Of a stretch of DNA of 41,642 bases, positions 16,132 through 25,434 are shown in pieces (position 1 is the first letter of the stretch; every line of letters starts with the position of its first letter). A model generated the notes under the pieces. It was not told the origin of the DNA, made no database searches, and saw only the letters and a list, made by a program, of their open reading frames with translations. Made by a program: the position numbers and the translations under genes. Source of the DNA: Myxococcales bacterium (GTDB lineage: Bacteria > Myxococcota_A > Polyangia > Polyangiales > Polyangiaceae); assembly GCA_016212965.1 (NCBI GenBank), contig JACRDA010000028.1, positions 1-41,642 of the forward strand, in the 5' to 3' direction.

Positions 16132-17693
16132 GCGCCCACCCCGGAATCCTCGGCGCCGTCGCGGCGCTCGCGCTCGCGGCCTGCGGCTCGGACACGGACC
16201 GCGGCGGGCCCGGCGGCACCACCACCACGACCACCACGACGACCAGCGTCACGACGACCAGCGGCACCGGCACGAGCACCGTGCCGACGAGCGACTGCCC
16301 CGACGCGCTCGCGCCGCTCGCGGATCAGGGCCAGGTCGAGACCGTCGGCGACGGCACGGCCGCGAGCTGCACCGAGGCCGCCCTGCGCGCCGCCGTCACG
16401 ACGCTGAACGGCGTGGCGGGCGGCGGCACCATCCACTTCGACTGCGGCGGCGAGGCCACCCTGACGCTCGCGAGCTCGCTCCTCGTGACGGCGCCTCTGC
16501 TCGTCGACGGTGGCGGTGTCGTCACGCTGAGCGGCGGCGGCACGACGCGCGTCTTCGAGCTCGACCATTACGTCGACTTCGCCGTCCAGCGCCTGACGAT
16601 CGCCAACGGCGTCGCGCCCGACTCGGGCGGCGCCATCCTGCACCCCTGGTACGGCACGCTGCGCGCCGTCGACGTGCGCTTCGTGAACAACCATGCGCTC
16701 TCGCTCGAGAGCGACATCGGCGGCGGCGCCGTCTTCGCGGGCGGGCTCACCGCAGCCGTCTTTTCGGGCTGCGTGTTCGAGGGCAACAGCGCCTCGAACG
16801 GCGGCGGCCTCTTGAACCGCGGCAGCGATCTCACCGTCATCGACACCGCCTTCGTCGACAACGCGGCGCTCTCGACCGGCGACGGGCAGTTCGGCAATGG
16901 CGGCGGGCTCTACATCGACGGCATGAACTACGACGTGCCCGGCGATTTCCGCATGTGCGGCGCCGTATTCACCCAGAACCGCGCGCAGACGCACGGGAGC
17001 GCCGTCTTCTCGTATTTCTACCCGGGCTCGCACTCGTTCATCGACCGCACGCTCTTCGTCGGCAACCACTTCGACGGCAGCCCCACGGGCGGCGCGGGCG
17101 GCCTCTACCACGAGGCCGTGCCCCTGCTCTTGACCGCGTCGACCTTCGCCGACAACCGCTCCGACGCGCACGCCGCGGCGCTCTTCATCGGCTCGGGCTC
17201 GACGGTCGACGTCGTCAACACGACCTTCACCGGCAATCACACGCCCGGCAACGGCGCCGGCATCTTCGACGGCAGCAGCCCCCTCACCATCACCAACTCG
17301 ACCTTCGCCGAGAACGACGCCGACTACGGCCCGGCCATCTTCAAGGGCGGCTCGGCCGCCATCACCGTCGCGAACACGCTCTTCGCGAACAACTCGACCG
17401 CCAACCAGTACAGCGCGCTCGCCTGCCACGAGGCCCTCGGCGACGGCGGCGGCAACCTGCAATGGCCGGACGTGAAGCCGAACAGCGGCAACCCCGACCA
17501 GCCGTGCACCGCGGGCGTCACCTTCGCCGATCCGGGCCTGTTGCCCCTCGCCGACAACGGCGGCTCGACGCCGACCCTGGCCCTGCCGGCCGGGAGCCCC
17601 GCCATCGACGTCGGCACCGGCTGCCCCGCAACGGACCAGCGCGGGCTGCCGCGCTCGAGCCCGTGCGACGCGGGCGCGTTCGAGCTGCAGTGA
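16128..17693 (+). CDS. right-handed beta-helix lipoprotein with choice-of-anchor Q-type end
   Basis: This encodes a 521-residue surface lipoprotein. The lipobox is ALAAC at about 15-19. A threonine stalk follows (TTTTTTTTTSVTTTSGTGTS), then a cysteine-linked start and a long parallel beta-helix with repeats of the type NSTFAENDADYG, NTTFTGNHTPGNGAGIF and NTLFANNSTAN. The C-terminal LALPAGSPAIDVGTGCPATDQRG...CDAGAFELQ is the usual end of choice-of-anchor Q proteins. Such helices bind or cleave polysaccharides, or act as adhesins; no pectate-lyase catalytic set was recognised. It is coupled by ATGA to the FG-GAP gene, so the two probably act together at the surface. Confidence 0.87.
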   Translation: MSAHPGILGAVAALALAACGSDTDRGGPGGTTTTTTTTTSVTTTSGTGTSTVPTSDCPDALAPLADQGQVETVGDGTAASCTEAALRAAVTTLNGVAGGGTIHFDCGGEATLTLASSLLVTAPLLVDGGGVVTLSGGGTTRVFELDHYVDFAVQRLTIANGVAPDSGGAILHPWYGTLRAVDVRFVNNHALSLESDIGGGAVFAGGLTAAVFSGCVFEGNSASNGGGLLNRGSDLTVIDTAFVDNAALSTGDGQFGNGGGLYIDGMNYDVPGDFRMCGAVFTQNRAQTHGSAVFSYFYPGSHSFIDRTLFVGNHFDGSPTGGAGGLYHEAVPLLLTASTFADNRSDAHAAALFIGSGSTVDVVNTTFTGNHTPGNGAGIFDGSSPLTITNSTFAENDADYGPAIFKGGSAAITVANTLFANNSTANQYSALACHEALGDGGGNLQWPDVKPNSGNPDQPCTAGVTFADPGLLPLADNGGSTPTLALPAGSPAIDVGTGCPATDQRGLPRSSPCDAGAFELQ

Positions 17694-17701
17694 GAGCTCG
17701 C

Positions 17702-18205
17702 GTGACCGCGCGCAAGAAGCCGAAGTCGCCGTCGAGGGCCGACACAGAGCCGAAGCCGAAGCCGAAGCCGAAGTCGCGGTCGAGCAAGCCGCGAGCCGGC
17801 CAGGCGGTCGTCCTGCTCGCGGGCGGCAACCCGCAGATCGCGAAGGCGGACGGCGACGCCCCGGTGCAGGCGTACATCGCCGCCATGCCGGGCTGGAAGC
17901 GCGGGCTCGGCGAGCGCCTCGACGCGCTCATCGTGCGGAACGTGCCCGAGGTGCGCAAGGCCGTGAAGTGGAACTCGCCGTTGTACGGCGTGGAGGGCCA
18001 GGGTTGGTTCCTCGGGCTCCACACGTTCACGCACTACCTCAAGGTGACCTTCTTCCGCGGGGCGGCGCTGCAACCGCTCCCGCCCGGAGCGAGCAAGCAG
18101 AAGGCCGTGCGCTACTTCGACGTGCGCGCGGGCGACGAGCTCGACGAGGCGCAGATGGCGACCTGGGTGAGGCAGGCCGCGGCCTTGCCCGGCTGGGTCC
18201 CGTAG
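17702..18205 (+). CDS. DUF1801 (YdhG-like) protein with a Lys/Pro tail
   Basis: This is a 167-residue soluble protein. The first 35 residues are a basic low-complexity tail containing four KP dipeptides in a row (about 16-23), encoded by repeated AAGCCG units. The rest is a DUF1801 domain: VQAYIAAMPGWKRGLGERLDALI, NVPEVRKAVKWNSPLYGVEGQGWF, HYLKVTFFRGAALQPLPPG and VRYFDVRAGDELDEAQMATWVRQA. The domain resembles a frataxin-like fold and its function is not established. The GTG at 17702 lies nine bases past the previous stop. A basic tail like this may bind nucleic acid, but that is only a guess. Confidence 0.78.
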   Translation: MTARKKPKSPSRADTEPKPKPKPKSRSSKPRAGQAVVLLAGGNPQIAKADGDAPVQAYIAAMPGWKRGLGERLDALIVRNVPEVRKAVKWNSPLYGVEGQGWFLGLHTFTHYLKVTFFRGAALQPLPPGASKQKAVRYFDVRAGDELDEAQMATWVRQAAALPGWVP

Positions 18206-18253
18206 CCGACCGCCGCGCGGCTCGACGGCTCGACGGGCCGACTACTCGGCGCC

Positions 18254-18294
18254 GACGGCGGCCTCGGGCGAGCCCGATCTTGCGGTAGAGGACG
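18254..18294 (-). pseudogene. degenerate copy of the 3' part of the thioredoxin-like gene
   Basis: This 41-base stretch is nearly identical to 18433-18475 inside the thioredoxin-like gene, which encodes the VLYRKIGGSPEAAV region. It differs by a two-base deletion (GCCCGAT against GCCGCCGAT) and one substitution near the right end. A stop codon (CTA on the plus strand at 18242) sits a few codons on, in a position similar to the real gene's stop. It reads as the remnant of a tandem duplication and not as a working gene. Confidence 0.65.
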
Positions 18295-18396
18295 GGCGGG
18301 AGCGCCACCGGGTGCGGGCGCGGGCGGGAGTCATCCCCATGCGCTGCAGCAAGAAGTAGCGACGTGCCAGAGCGCCGCGACGGCTCGGCGGCGCCA

Positions 18397-18897
18397 CTAC
18401 TGCGCGTTCACCGCCGCGATCTGCTCCCGGATGACGGCGGCCTCGGGCGAGCCGCCGATCTTGCGGTAGAGCACGTTGCCCTTGGGATCGAGCAGCACGA
18501 AGGACGGCACCCGATCGATGCCGTAGCGACTCGCGTAGGCGCGCCCGGCCTTCTTGGACACGTCGAAGCGCGCCACCTTGAGCTTGCCTTCGAGGTCGTT
18601 CTCGAGCCCGTCGACCACGGGCTTCGCCATCAGGCAGGCCATTCAGAAGTTCGAGTAGAGATCGAGCAGCACCGGCTGGCCCTCGTCGAGCGCGGCCTGT
18701 ACCTCCGTCGTGTCCGCGAGGCCGGCGCCCGGCCGGAGCACGAGGTAGGCGGCGCCGAAGGGCAGGAGCTGGAAGACGAGCGCGATGCGCGACAGGCGCG
18801 GGAGCTTGTCCTTCGCCTTCTTGCCGCCGAGCCACACGCCGAAGGCGACGAGCGCGGCGAAGAGCGCGAGGAACCCGTAGGTGAGGGCCGGATGCAT
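18397..18897 (-). CDS. membrane-anchored thioredoxin-fold selenoprotein (UxxC), in-frame TGA read as Sec
   Basis: Read through the TGA at 18645-18643, this is one 166-residue protein. Residues 1-84 hold a membrane segment (about 4-24, YGFLALFAALVAFGVWLGG), a basic loop and a second hydrophobic segment (about 37-55), then the first thioredoxin strand LLDLYSNF. Residue 85 is the TGA, read as selenocysteine, followed by M-A-C: the expected CxxC position as UxxC. The rest is thioredoxin-like: AKPVVDGLEND, KVARFDVSKKAGRAYASRYGI, then RVPSFVLLDPKG with its cis-proline. Neither half is a complete fold alone. The hairpin after the TGA supports recoding. It probably reduces substrates at the membrane; the partner is unknown. 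The alternative is a recent nonsense mutation with restart at the ATG next to the TGA. Confidence 0.8.
18433..18475 (-). repeat. parent copy of the 41-43-base repeat
   Basis: This segment of the thioredoxin-like gene encodes the C-terminal VLYRKIGGSPEAAV portion and is repeated in degenerate form at 18254-18294, about 180 bases downstream in the same orientation. The reading frame is intact here. Confidence 0.65.
18605..18623 (-). promoter_or_regulatory. putative bacterial SECIS element
   Basis: In the message, AGCCCGU pairs perfectly with ACGGGCU (7 bp) around the loop GGUCG. The 5' arm is 18623-18617, the loop 18616-18612 and the 3' arm 18611-18605. The loop begins 27 bases after the UGA. 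Bacterial SECIS elements lie inside the coding region just after the UGA, roughly 15-40 bases to the loop, and need a G in the first two loop positions. The GGUC resembles the fdhF loop as I remember it. The element would bind SelB carrying Sec-tRNA. Confidence 0.72.
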
Positions 18898-18997
18898 CGT
18901 CCGGCAAGCGTGACCGGAGCGCCTCGGCGTGTCCAGGGCACGCGGCGCGTCCGTGCAAAAACGCTGCCGGCGCGAGCGGGGATGCTAACCTCCGTGC

Positions 18998-21241
18998 GTG
19001 CCTGGTCGCTGGGGCCGCTCGCTCGGAACGCTCGTGCTCGTCGCGCTCGGCGCCGGCGCCGCCGTCGGCTCGCTCGGTTGCCTCGGCAATCCGCACGCGA
19101 AGGACGCGACCGAGACGAAGCTCCCGCCGCTGCCGCCCGTGGCCGTCGACGACGCGACCTTCGCGCGCTCCCTGCACCAGCTGCTCCGCGACGGGGGCGC
19201 CTCGCGCGAGCGCTCGGCCCTGCTCGCGGGCGTCGTGCGCCGGCAGCTCGGGCACGCGAGCGAGCTCGCGCTCCACGGGCAGGCCGAGCGCACGGCCGCG
19301 GCCGTGGTCGGCGCGCTCTACCTCGTGCGCCTCGGCGACGGGCGACCGGACATGGTGGACGCGAGCGCGGTCGCGGCGCTCGACAGCGCCACCCGCAGCT
19401 TCAGCACCCGCGGCGACGAGGGGCGCGCGCTCGCCATGCTGCGGCTCGCGGCCGCCGTCCTGCCCGCCGGCAGCCCCGAGAGCGCCGAGGTCAAGGAGCA
19501 CACGGCCGCGCTCGAGCGCTGGATGCGGGAGACGCGCACCGGTGCGCCGATGCAGCGGCTCGCGACCGAGATGCGCGCGGCCATCGACCTCGCGCTCGTG
19601 GACTCGAGCCCGGCCGCGCTGGCCGCCGCCGTCCAGGCGGTCGAGGCCTGGGTGGAGCGAGCGCTCGCCTACAACGAGGCCTACCACACGGCCGGTGTCG
19701 TGCCGCCGCGGGACGAGGCGGTGGAGGCCTTCCGCGCGCTCCGCACCGGCGGGATGACCCTCGCGGCGCTGTTCCTGCGCCACGGGCTCGCGACCGAGGC
19801 GCTCGACGTGCTCGAGCGCCGGCCCGGCAACGCCGTGACCGAGACCGCCCTGCTCGCGGGCGTGCGGCGCGCCGCGAACGACGACTCGGCGCGCGCGTGG
19901 AGCGCGCTCGTCGAGCACTACAGCCTGCAGCCGCTCACGAACGAAGCGGGCGACAGCGAGCCCACCCTCGACGGCTCGCTCGCGGACGCCGCCATCTGGG
20001 GCGCGGCGCTCGAGGCCTACCGGCGCGAGCCCACGAGCTTCCAGGTGGGGCACCTGTTCGCGAGTGAGCTCGTCGGGCTCGGCCTGCCCGAGGCGGCGCC
20101 GCTCGTGCTGGCCGACGGCCTCGGCAAGGCCCCGCCGCTCGTGCACCTCGGCGGGGCGATGGCGCTCGTCATGGACGCCCTGAACGAGGAGCTCGAGAGC
20201 GAGGCGCCCGAGCGCGCGCGGCGCATCTACGCCGCCGCCGAGCCGCTGCTCGCCCTGGCGGACGCCGCGACGAACAAGGGCGGGCTCAAGCCCTCCGGCG
20301 CTCAGCTGCGCCAGCTCATGGCCGGCGTCGAGATCCGCGCGGGCGACGTCGACGCGGCCCGGCCGCTGCTCCTGCGCGCGCTCGCCGACGAGCCCTCGGT
20401 CTGGGGATACACCATGCTGGCGATGCTCGAACGGCAGACGGGCGAGCTCGACGCGGCGCTCGAGCACGCCGAGCGCGCCGGCGAGCTGCCCGACGCCAAG
20501 ACGCTCGAGCTCGACGCCGCCGACGCGAAGCTCCTCACCTTCGAGCTCCTGCGCGACGCGGGCAAGACCGAGGGCGCCGAGGCGGCGCTCGCCCACGCGC
20601 TCGAGATCGCGCTCGCGACCCGCGACAAGCGCCTCGCGGCCCCGGCCAAGGTGCGCGCCGAGCGACTGCTCGCGCGCGTGCTCGACGGCTACGGCGAGCG
20701 CGTCAGCGCGGGCCGCGCCATCGAGCGCGCGCTCGAGATCGCCGGCCGGCACGCGGCCGTGCTCGGGCGCACCATGCTCGACGCCATCGCCCGGGCGCTC
20801 GTCTACCGCGACGTCGCGGCGGCGCGCGCCGCCCTGGCGCGGGGCCTCGACGGGCAGGCCGAGCCGGCCGATCTCGTGTACGGGGCGCTGTGGCTCATGC
20901 TGCTCGAGCGCGAGCTCGGCGCGGCGCCCGACGGACAGGTCGAGCGGGTGCTCGGCGAGAGCGGCGGCGCCGAGGGGTGGACCGGACAGCTCGCGCGCTG
21001 GGGGCGCGACAAGCTCGGCGACGACGGGCTGCGCGCCGCGGCGACGAGCTACGTGCAGAAGACCGAGGCCGAGTTCTACATCGCGATGCGCGCGCGCGCC
21101 GCAGGCAACCGCGCCGCGGACGCGCCGCTACGCGCCGTGGCGCAGAACCCGCTCATCGATCTGGCCGAGGTGCAGATCGCGCGCGATCTCTTCGCGCCGC
21201 GCATGCAGGCGAAGATCCCGGAGCGCTTCCGGGTGCCCTGA
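18998..21241 (+). CDS. large helical-repeat lipoprotein
   Basis: This is a 747-residue exported protein. The signal region ends at SLGC (about 25-28), suggesting lipidation. The remainder is almost entirely alpha-helical and alanine/leucine-rich, with TPR-like helix pairs such as RPLLLRALADEPSVWGYTMLAMLERQTGELDAALEHAERAGEL (about 460-505, the clearest) and others from about 330 onward. No catalytic motif is visible. TPR-type lipoproteins usually act as scaffolds in the periplasm. The GTG start at 18998 is the only one that gives the signal peptide. It is divergent from the selenoprotein gene with 100 bases between. The family is not recognised beyond the repeats. Confidence 0.72.
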   Translation: MPGRWGRSLGTLVLVALGAGAAVGSLGCLGNPHAKDATETKLPPLPPVAVDDATFARSLHQLLRDGGASRERSALLAGVVRRQLGHASELALHGQAERTAAAVVGALYLVRLGDGRPDMVDASAVAALDSATRSFSTRGDEGRALAMLRLAAAVLPAGSPESAEVKEHTAALERWMRETRTGAPMQRLATEMRAAIDLALVDSSPAALAAAVQAVEAWVERALAYNEAYHTAGVVPPRDEAVEAFRALRTGGMTLAALFLRHGLATEALDVLERRPGNAVTETALLAGVRRAANDDSARAWSALVEHYSLQPLTNEAGDSEPTLDGSLADAAIWGAALEAYRREPTSFQVGHLFASELVGLGLPEAAPLVLADGLGKAPPLVHLGGAMALVMDALNEELESEAPERARRIYAAAEPLLALADAATNKGGLKPSGAQLRQLMAGVEIRAGDVDAARPLLLRALADEPSVWGYTMLAMLERQTGELDAALEHAERAGELPDAKTLELDAADAKLLTFELLRDAGKTEGAEAALAHALEIALATRDKRLAAPAKVRAERLLARVLDGYGERVSAGRAIERALEIAGRHAAVLGRTMLDAIARALVYRDVAAARAALARGLDGQAEPADLVYGALWLMLLERELGAAPDGQVERVLGESGGAEGWTGQLARWGRDKLGDDGLRAAATSYVQKTEAEFYIAMRARAAGNRAADAPLRAVAQNPLIDLAEVQIARDLFAPRMQAKIPERFRVP

Positions 21242-21323
21242 GCGTCAGCGGAGCCCGAGCGCGTCGCCCGCGGCGGCCGCGGGGCAGGTTGTGGGCCGCG
21301 ACGCCGCGTGCTTCACTCGGCGC

Positions 21324-21524
21324 GTGGAACCGGTTGCACACCGAGCGAGAGGGTTCGCAGCGGCGCGCCGCTGGGAAATCGAGCAGTACGCGCGCATGAC
21401 GCCGGACGAGCGGCGGCGCGTGGCCAAGGCGCTGCGTGATCGCGTCTACGGCACCGACTGCCCCGACGTCCGCGACGCGACGGCGGGGCTCAAGAGGCGC
21501 GGGCGACCCGCACGGCGGCGGTGA
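21324..21524 (+). CDS. small partner of a nucleotidyltransferase toxin (putative antitoxin)
   Basis: This encodes a 66-residue basic protein, EPVAHRARGFAAARRWEIEQ then YARMTPDERRRVAKALRDRVYG and DCPDVRDA. I recognise the pattern (a W-E/D-I segment, MTP-ER, RVYG, PDVR) as the small protein that commonly precedes a nucleotidyltransferase-fold toxin. The GTG at 21324 is chosen because it begins right at the conserved E-P-V-A-H-R; an upstream GTG at 21291 would add 11 unconserved residues. The last codon overlaps the start of the next gene (GTGA, 21521-21524). An antitoxin role is inferred from this context. Confidence 0.6.
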   Translation: MEPVAHRARGFAAARRWEIEQYARMTPDERRRVAKALRDRVYGTDCPDVRDATAGLKRRGRPARRR

Positions 21525-22032
21525 CCGGCGAGCACCTGCCGGCGGACATCCAGGAGCTCCTCGCGCTCTTCCAGCGGTACGAGGTGAGGTACCTGCTCGT
21601 GGGAGGCGAGGCCGTCATTCACCACGGGTATCCGCGCCTCACCGGCGACGTCGACTTCTTCTACGACCGGTCACCGGCGAATGCGCGCCGCTTGTTCCGG
21701 GCGCTCGCCGACTTCTGGGGTGGGCACGTGCCGGCGGTCGGCAGCGCCGACGAGCTCGCGGAGCCGGACGTCATCCTCCAGTACGGGCGACCGCCGAACC
21801 GGATCGATCTCATCTCGACGCTCGGCACCGTGACCTTCGGGCGCGCCTGGCGTCGCCGCGTCGTCGACCGGCTGCGTGGCCGCCGGCCCGCGGTGCTCGT
21901 GCACATCATCGGCCTGCCGGATCTGTTGCGGAGCAAGCGCGATGCCGGGCGTCACAAGGACCTCGAGGACGTCGAGGCGCTCACGGCGGTCGCGGCTCGC
22001 CACCCCGGCCAGGAGCCGAAGAGCCGCCGACC

Positions 22033-22980
<948 letters not shown>

Positions 22981-23071
22981 GGCCCCGATGTCTAGTCCGC
23001 CCGGAGGCGCTTGGCCAGCGGCACCGCGCGGCGCGCCGCGTCAAGGGCGCGCCCGGTCACGGGCAGCGCCG

Positions 23072-25171
23072 TCACTCCGCGACGCCGCGCGCCTGCTGCT
23101 CGGTCGTGGGCTCGACGCTCACGGGCACCTGCGACACGGGCGCCATGCGGATCACGTTGAACAGGCGGATCGGCTTGTTCTTGCCCTTGACCTTCGCCGG
23201 CGCGAGCTCGTCGCACACGAAGCGCGGACCGAGCTTCAGGAAGGTGCTCTCGCTCACCACGATCTGCCCCGCGAGCGCGAGCGAGCACAGGCGCGCCGAG
23301 GTGTTCGCCACGTCGCCGATGACGGTGTAGCCGAGCGTCTCGCTCGAGCCGATGTTGCCGACGACGCACGGGCCGGTGTGGATGCCGATGCCGACCCCGA
23401 GCGGCGCCTGGTCGCGCGCCATGCGCTCGCGGTTGAAGCGGCCGAGCACCTCGGTCTGCTCGAGCGCGCACTCGACCGACCGCTCGGGGTCGTCGGTGTG
23501 CGCCACGGGTGCGCCCCAGAAGGCCATGATGCCGTCGCCCATGAACTTGTCGAGCGTGCCCTCGCGCTTGTAGATGACGCTCACCATGTCGTCGAAGTAG
23601 GTGTTCAGCATCTCGACGATGTCCTCGGGCGGCGTGTGATCGCTCATCGAGGTGAACCCGCGGATGTCGGAGTTGAACCCCGTCACCTCGCAGCGCGCGC
23701 CGCCGAGCTCGACCTCGAGCTCGCCCGACACGACGCGCTCGCGCACGTTGGGCGACAGGAAGCGCCCGAGGCGCTCGCGCTTGACGATCTCGGCCTCGAC
23801 CTGCTTGCCGAGGATGTTGATCTCGATGAACATCGCGGCCTGGTTGGCCACGCCGGTCACGAGCTGCAGATCCTTCGGCTGGAACTGGGCCAAGGTCTGC
23901 GAGTCCAGCCACAGGACGCCGAGCACCTCGTCCTTGTGCAGCATCGGCGCCACGATGGCGCTCTGGATGCGGTTCAGGATCATGCTCTTGCCCTTCGAGG
24001 CCGCGAAATCCATCGCGGCGTCGTGGGTCAGGACGGCCGTGCGCTCCTCGACCACCTTCTTCAGGATGGTGGTCGACACGGAGATGGCGCTCGTCGAGCC
24101 GTCGCGGCGGTAGCTCGCGCCCGGCGTGAGCTCGCCCGTCTCGTCGCGCAAGAAGATGACGCCGCGCTGCGCGGGGATGAAGCGGAACACGCTCAGCAGG
24201 ATCTTCTCGAGCAGCTTGCTCGTGTCGCGCTCGGTCGCGATGTCGCGGCTGAGCTCGTAGGACAGCCGCAGGCGCTCGTAGTCGGCGCGCAGCTGCGCCG
24301 GGTCGCCCTTCGAGAGCTCCTCGTACTGCAGGAACTCCTTCTCGACCGCGGCGATCTGCGCGCCGATCTGCCGCGCCTCGTTGTCCTGATCGACGTGGGT
24401 CGTCTGCGCGACGTGCGGGATGTACGCCGTGGAGAACCCGCGCGCCGGCGTGCGCGGCGGCGGGGGACGGCGCTGGGGCGGCACGGGTGCCAGGCTGCCC
24501 TGCCCGGGCTGCACCGCGGGCGGCATCGGCCCACCCGGCGGGACCGGCGGCGGGCCCTGCATGCGGTTGTAGGCCGGCTGCTGGCCGGGCTGCTGCATGG
24601 GGGGGTAGCCCCCCAGCTGCTGCTGCTGCGGGACGGCGGAGTACTGGCCGCCCGGCGTCGGCTGGCGCACGTAGCCGGGCTGCGGTCCGTAGCTCGGCTG
24701 CGGCATGGGCTGCATCGGCGGAGGCTGCGGAGGGGCCTGCTGCTGCTGGCGCGCCTGCCAGGCGCGCATCGCGGGATCGGCCGGCACCGTCGAGGGCGCG
24801 GGCTGCATCCACGGCTGCTGCTGCGGCAGGGCGCTCGTCGGAGCCGGGCCGACCTGGGCGGGCGGGTAGTCGCTCGCGAGCGGCCGGCCTGCCTCCTCGA
24901 AGCGCGCGCGCGTCGAGCCGAGCGCGATCTCGTCGCCGTTGCGGAGCGGCGCCTCGCCGATGACACGCTCGCCGTTGACGAAGGTCCCGTTCAGGCTGCC
25001 GAGGTCCCGCAGGACGAAGGCCGGCCCGCGCTGCTCGATGATGCAGTGCTCCTTGGAGACGATCTTGTCGAGCAGCTGGATCGAGTTCGAGGGATGGCGG
25101 CCGAGCGAGTTCACGGGCCGCAGGTCCACGACCTGCTGTCCTTCGGCCGTCGTGAGCACGAGGCGCGCCAT
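23072..25171 (-). CDS. FHA-GAF-class III adenylate cyclase
   Basis: This is a 699-residue signalling protein with four parts. An FHA domain (about 1-95) has the phosphothreonine-binding GRHPSN, SKEH and NGTFVNG motifs. A Pro/Gln-rich linker (about 100-270) is almost certainly disordered. A GAF domain (about 320-470) includes GVIFLRDETGEL and GVLWLDSQTLAQF. A class III cyclase domain (about 495-680) has metal aspartates in FNSDIRGFTS and DKFMGDGIMAFWG, the substrate lysine in the same stretch, and the catalytic Asn/Arg in DVANTSARL. So it would make cAMP in response to a GAF ligand and phosphoprotein binding. The ATG at 25171 starts the FHA strand directly; a TTG at 25192 is less likely. Confidence 0.93.
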   Translation of the reverse strand: MARLVLTTAEGQQVVDLRPVNSLGRHPSNSIQLLDKIVSKEHCIIEQRGPAFVLRDLGSLNGTFVNGERVIGEAPLRNGDEIALGSTRARFEEAGRPLASDYPPAQVGPAPTSALPQQQPWMQPAPSTVPADPAMRAWQARQQQQAPPQPPPMQPMPQPSYGPQPGYVRQPTPGGQYSAVPQQQQLGGYPPMQQPGQQPAYNRMQGPPPVPPGGPMPPAVQPGQGSLAPVPPQRRPPPPRTPARGFSTAYIPHVAQTTHVDQDNEARQIGAQIAAVEKEFLQYEELSKGDPAQLRADYERLRLSYELSRDIATERDTSKLLEKILLSVFRFIPAQRGVIFLRDETGELTPGASYRRDGSTSAISVSTTILKKVVEERTAVLTHDAAMDFAASKGKSMILNRIQSAIVAPMLHKDEVLGVLWLDSQTLAQFQPKDLQLVTGVANQAAMFIEINILGKQVEAEIVKRERLGRFLSPNVRERVVSGELEVELGGARCEVTGFNSDIRGFTSMSDHTPPEDIVEMLNTYFDDMVSVIYKREGTLDKFMGDGIMAFWGAPVAHTDDPERSVECALEQTEVLGRFNRERMARDQAPLGVGIGIHTGPCVVGNIGSSETLGYTVIGDVANTSARLCSLALAGQIVVSESTFLKLGPRFVCDELAPAKVKGKNKPIRLFNVIRMAPVSQVPVSVEPTTEQQARGVAE

Positions 25172-25434
25172 CGCCCGCAAGCTTAGCGGCAATGCGTACC
25201 GCCCTCAATCGTTCACGCTCGACCGCGGCGACGCGCTCGTGCGCCGGCCTGCGAAAAGACCTGCGCGCGAGCCCCGCGCCGGGCGGGGGCGCGCGGCCGC
25301 CTACATCGGCGGCAACGTGCTCCCATCTCTGCCCTTGTGAGCCGCGAGCACACGCTCCGCCGGGACCGGCACCCCGGGTCGCGGCTGCGCGCAGGGAGCT
25401 TTGCGCAGGGCCGGGGCGGCGCTAGGCACGGACC

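Noticed and set aside
17750-17775. Repeated AAGCCG units as a possible regulatory or phase-variable repeat
   Set aside because: The unit length is six, so copy changes keep the frame, and the repeat simply codes for the Lys/Pro tail of the DUF1801 protein.
18397-18642. Treating the two thioredoxin-like frames as two separate genes, the second starting at the ATG next to the TGA
   Set aside because: The first frame ends mid-strand at the active site and the second lacks the first strand and the first redox residue; neither would fold as a thioredoxin alone. It remains the main alternative if the Sec machinery is absent.
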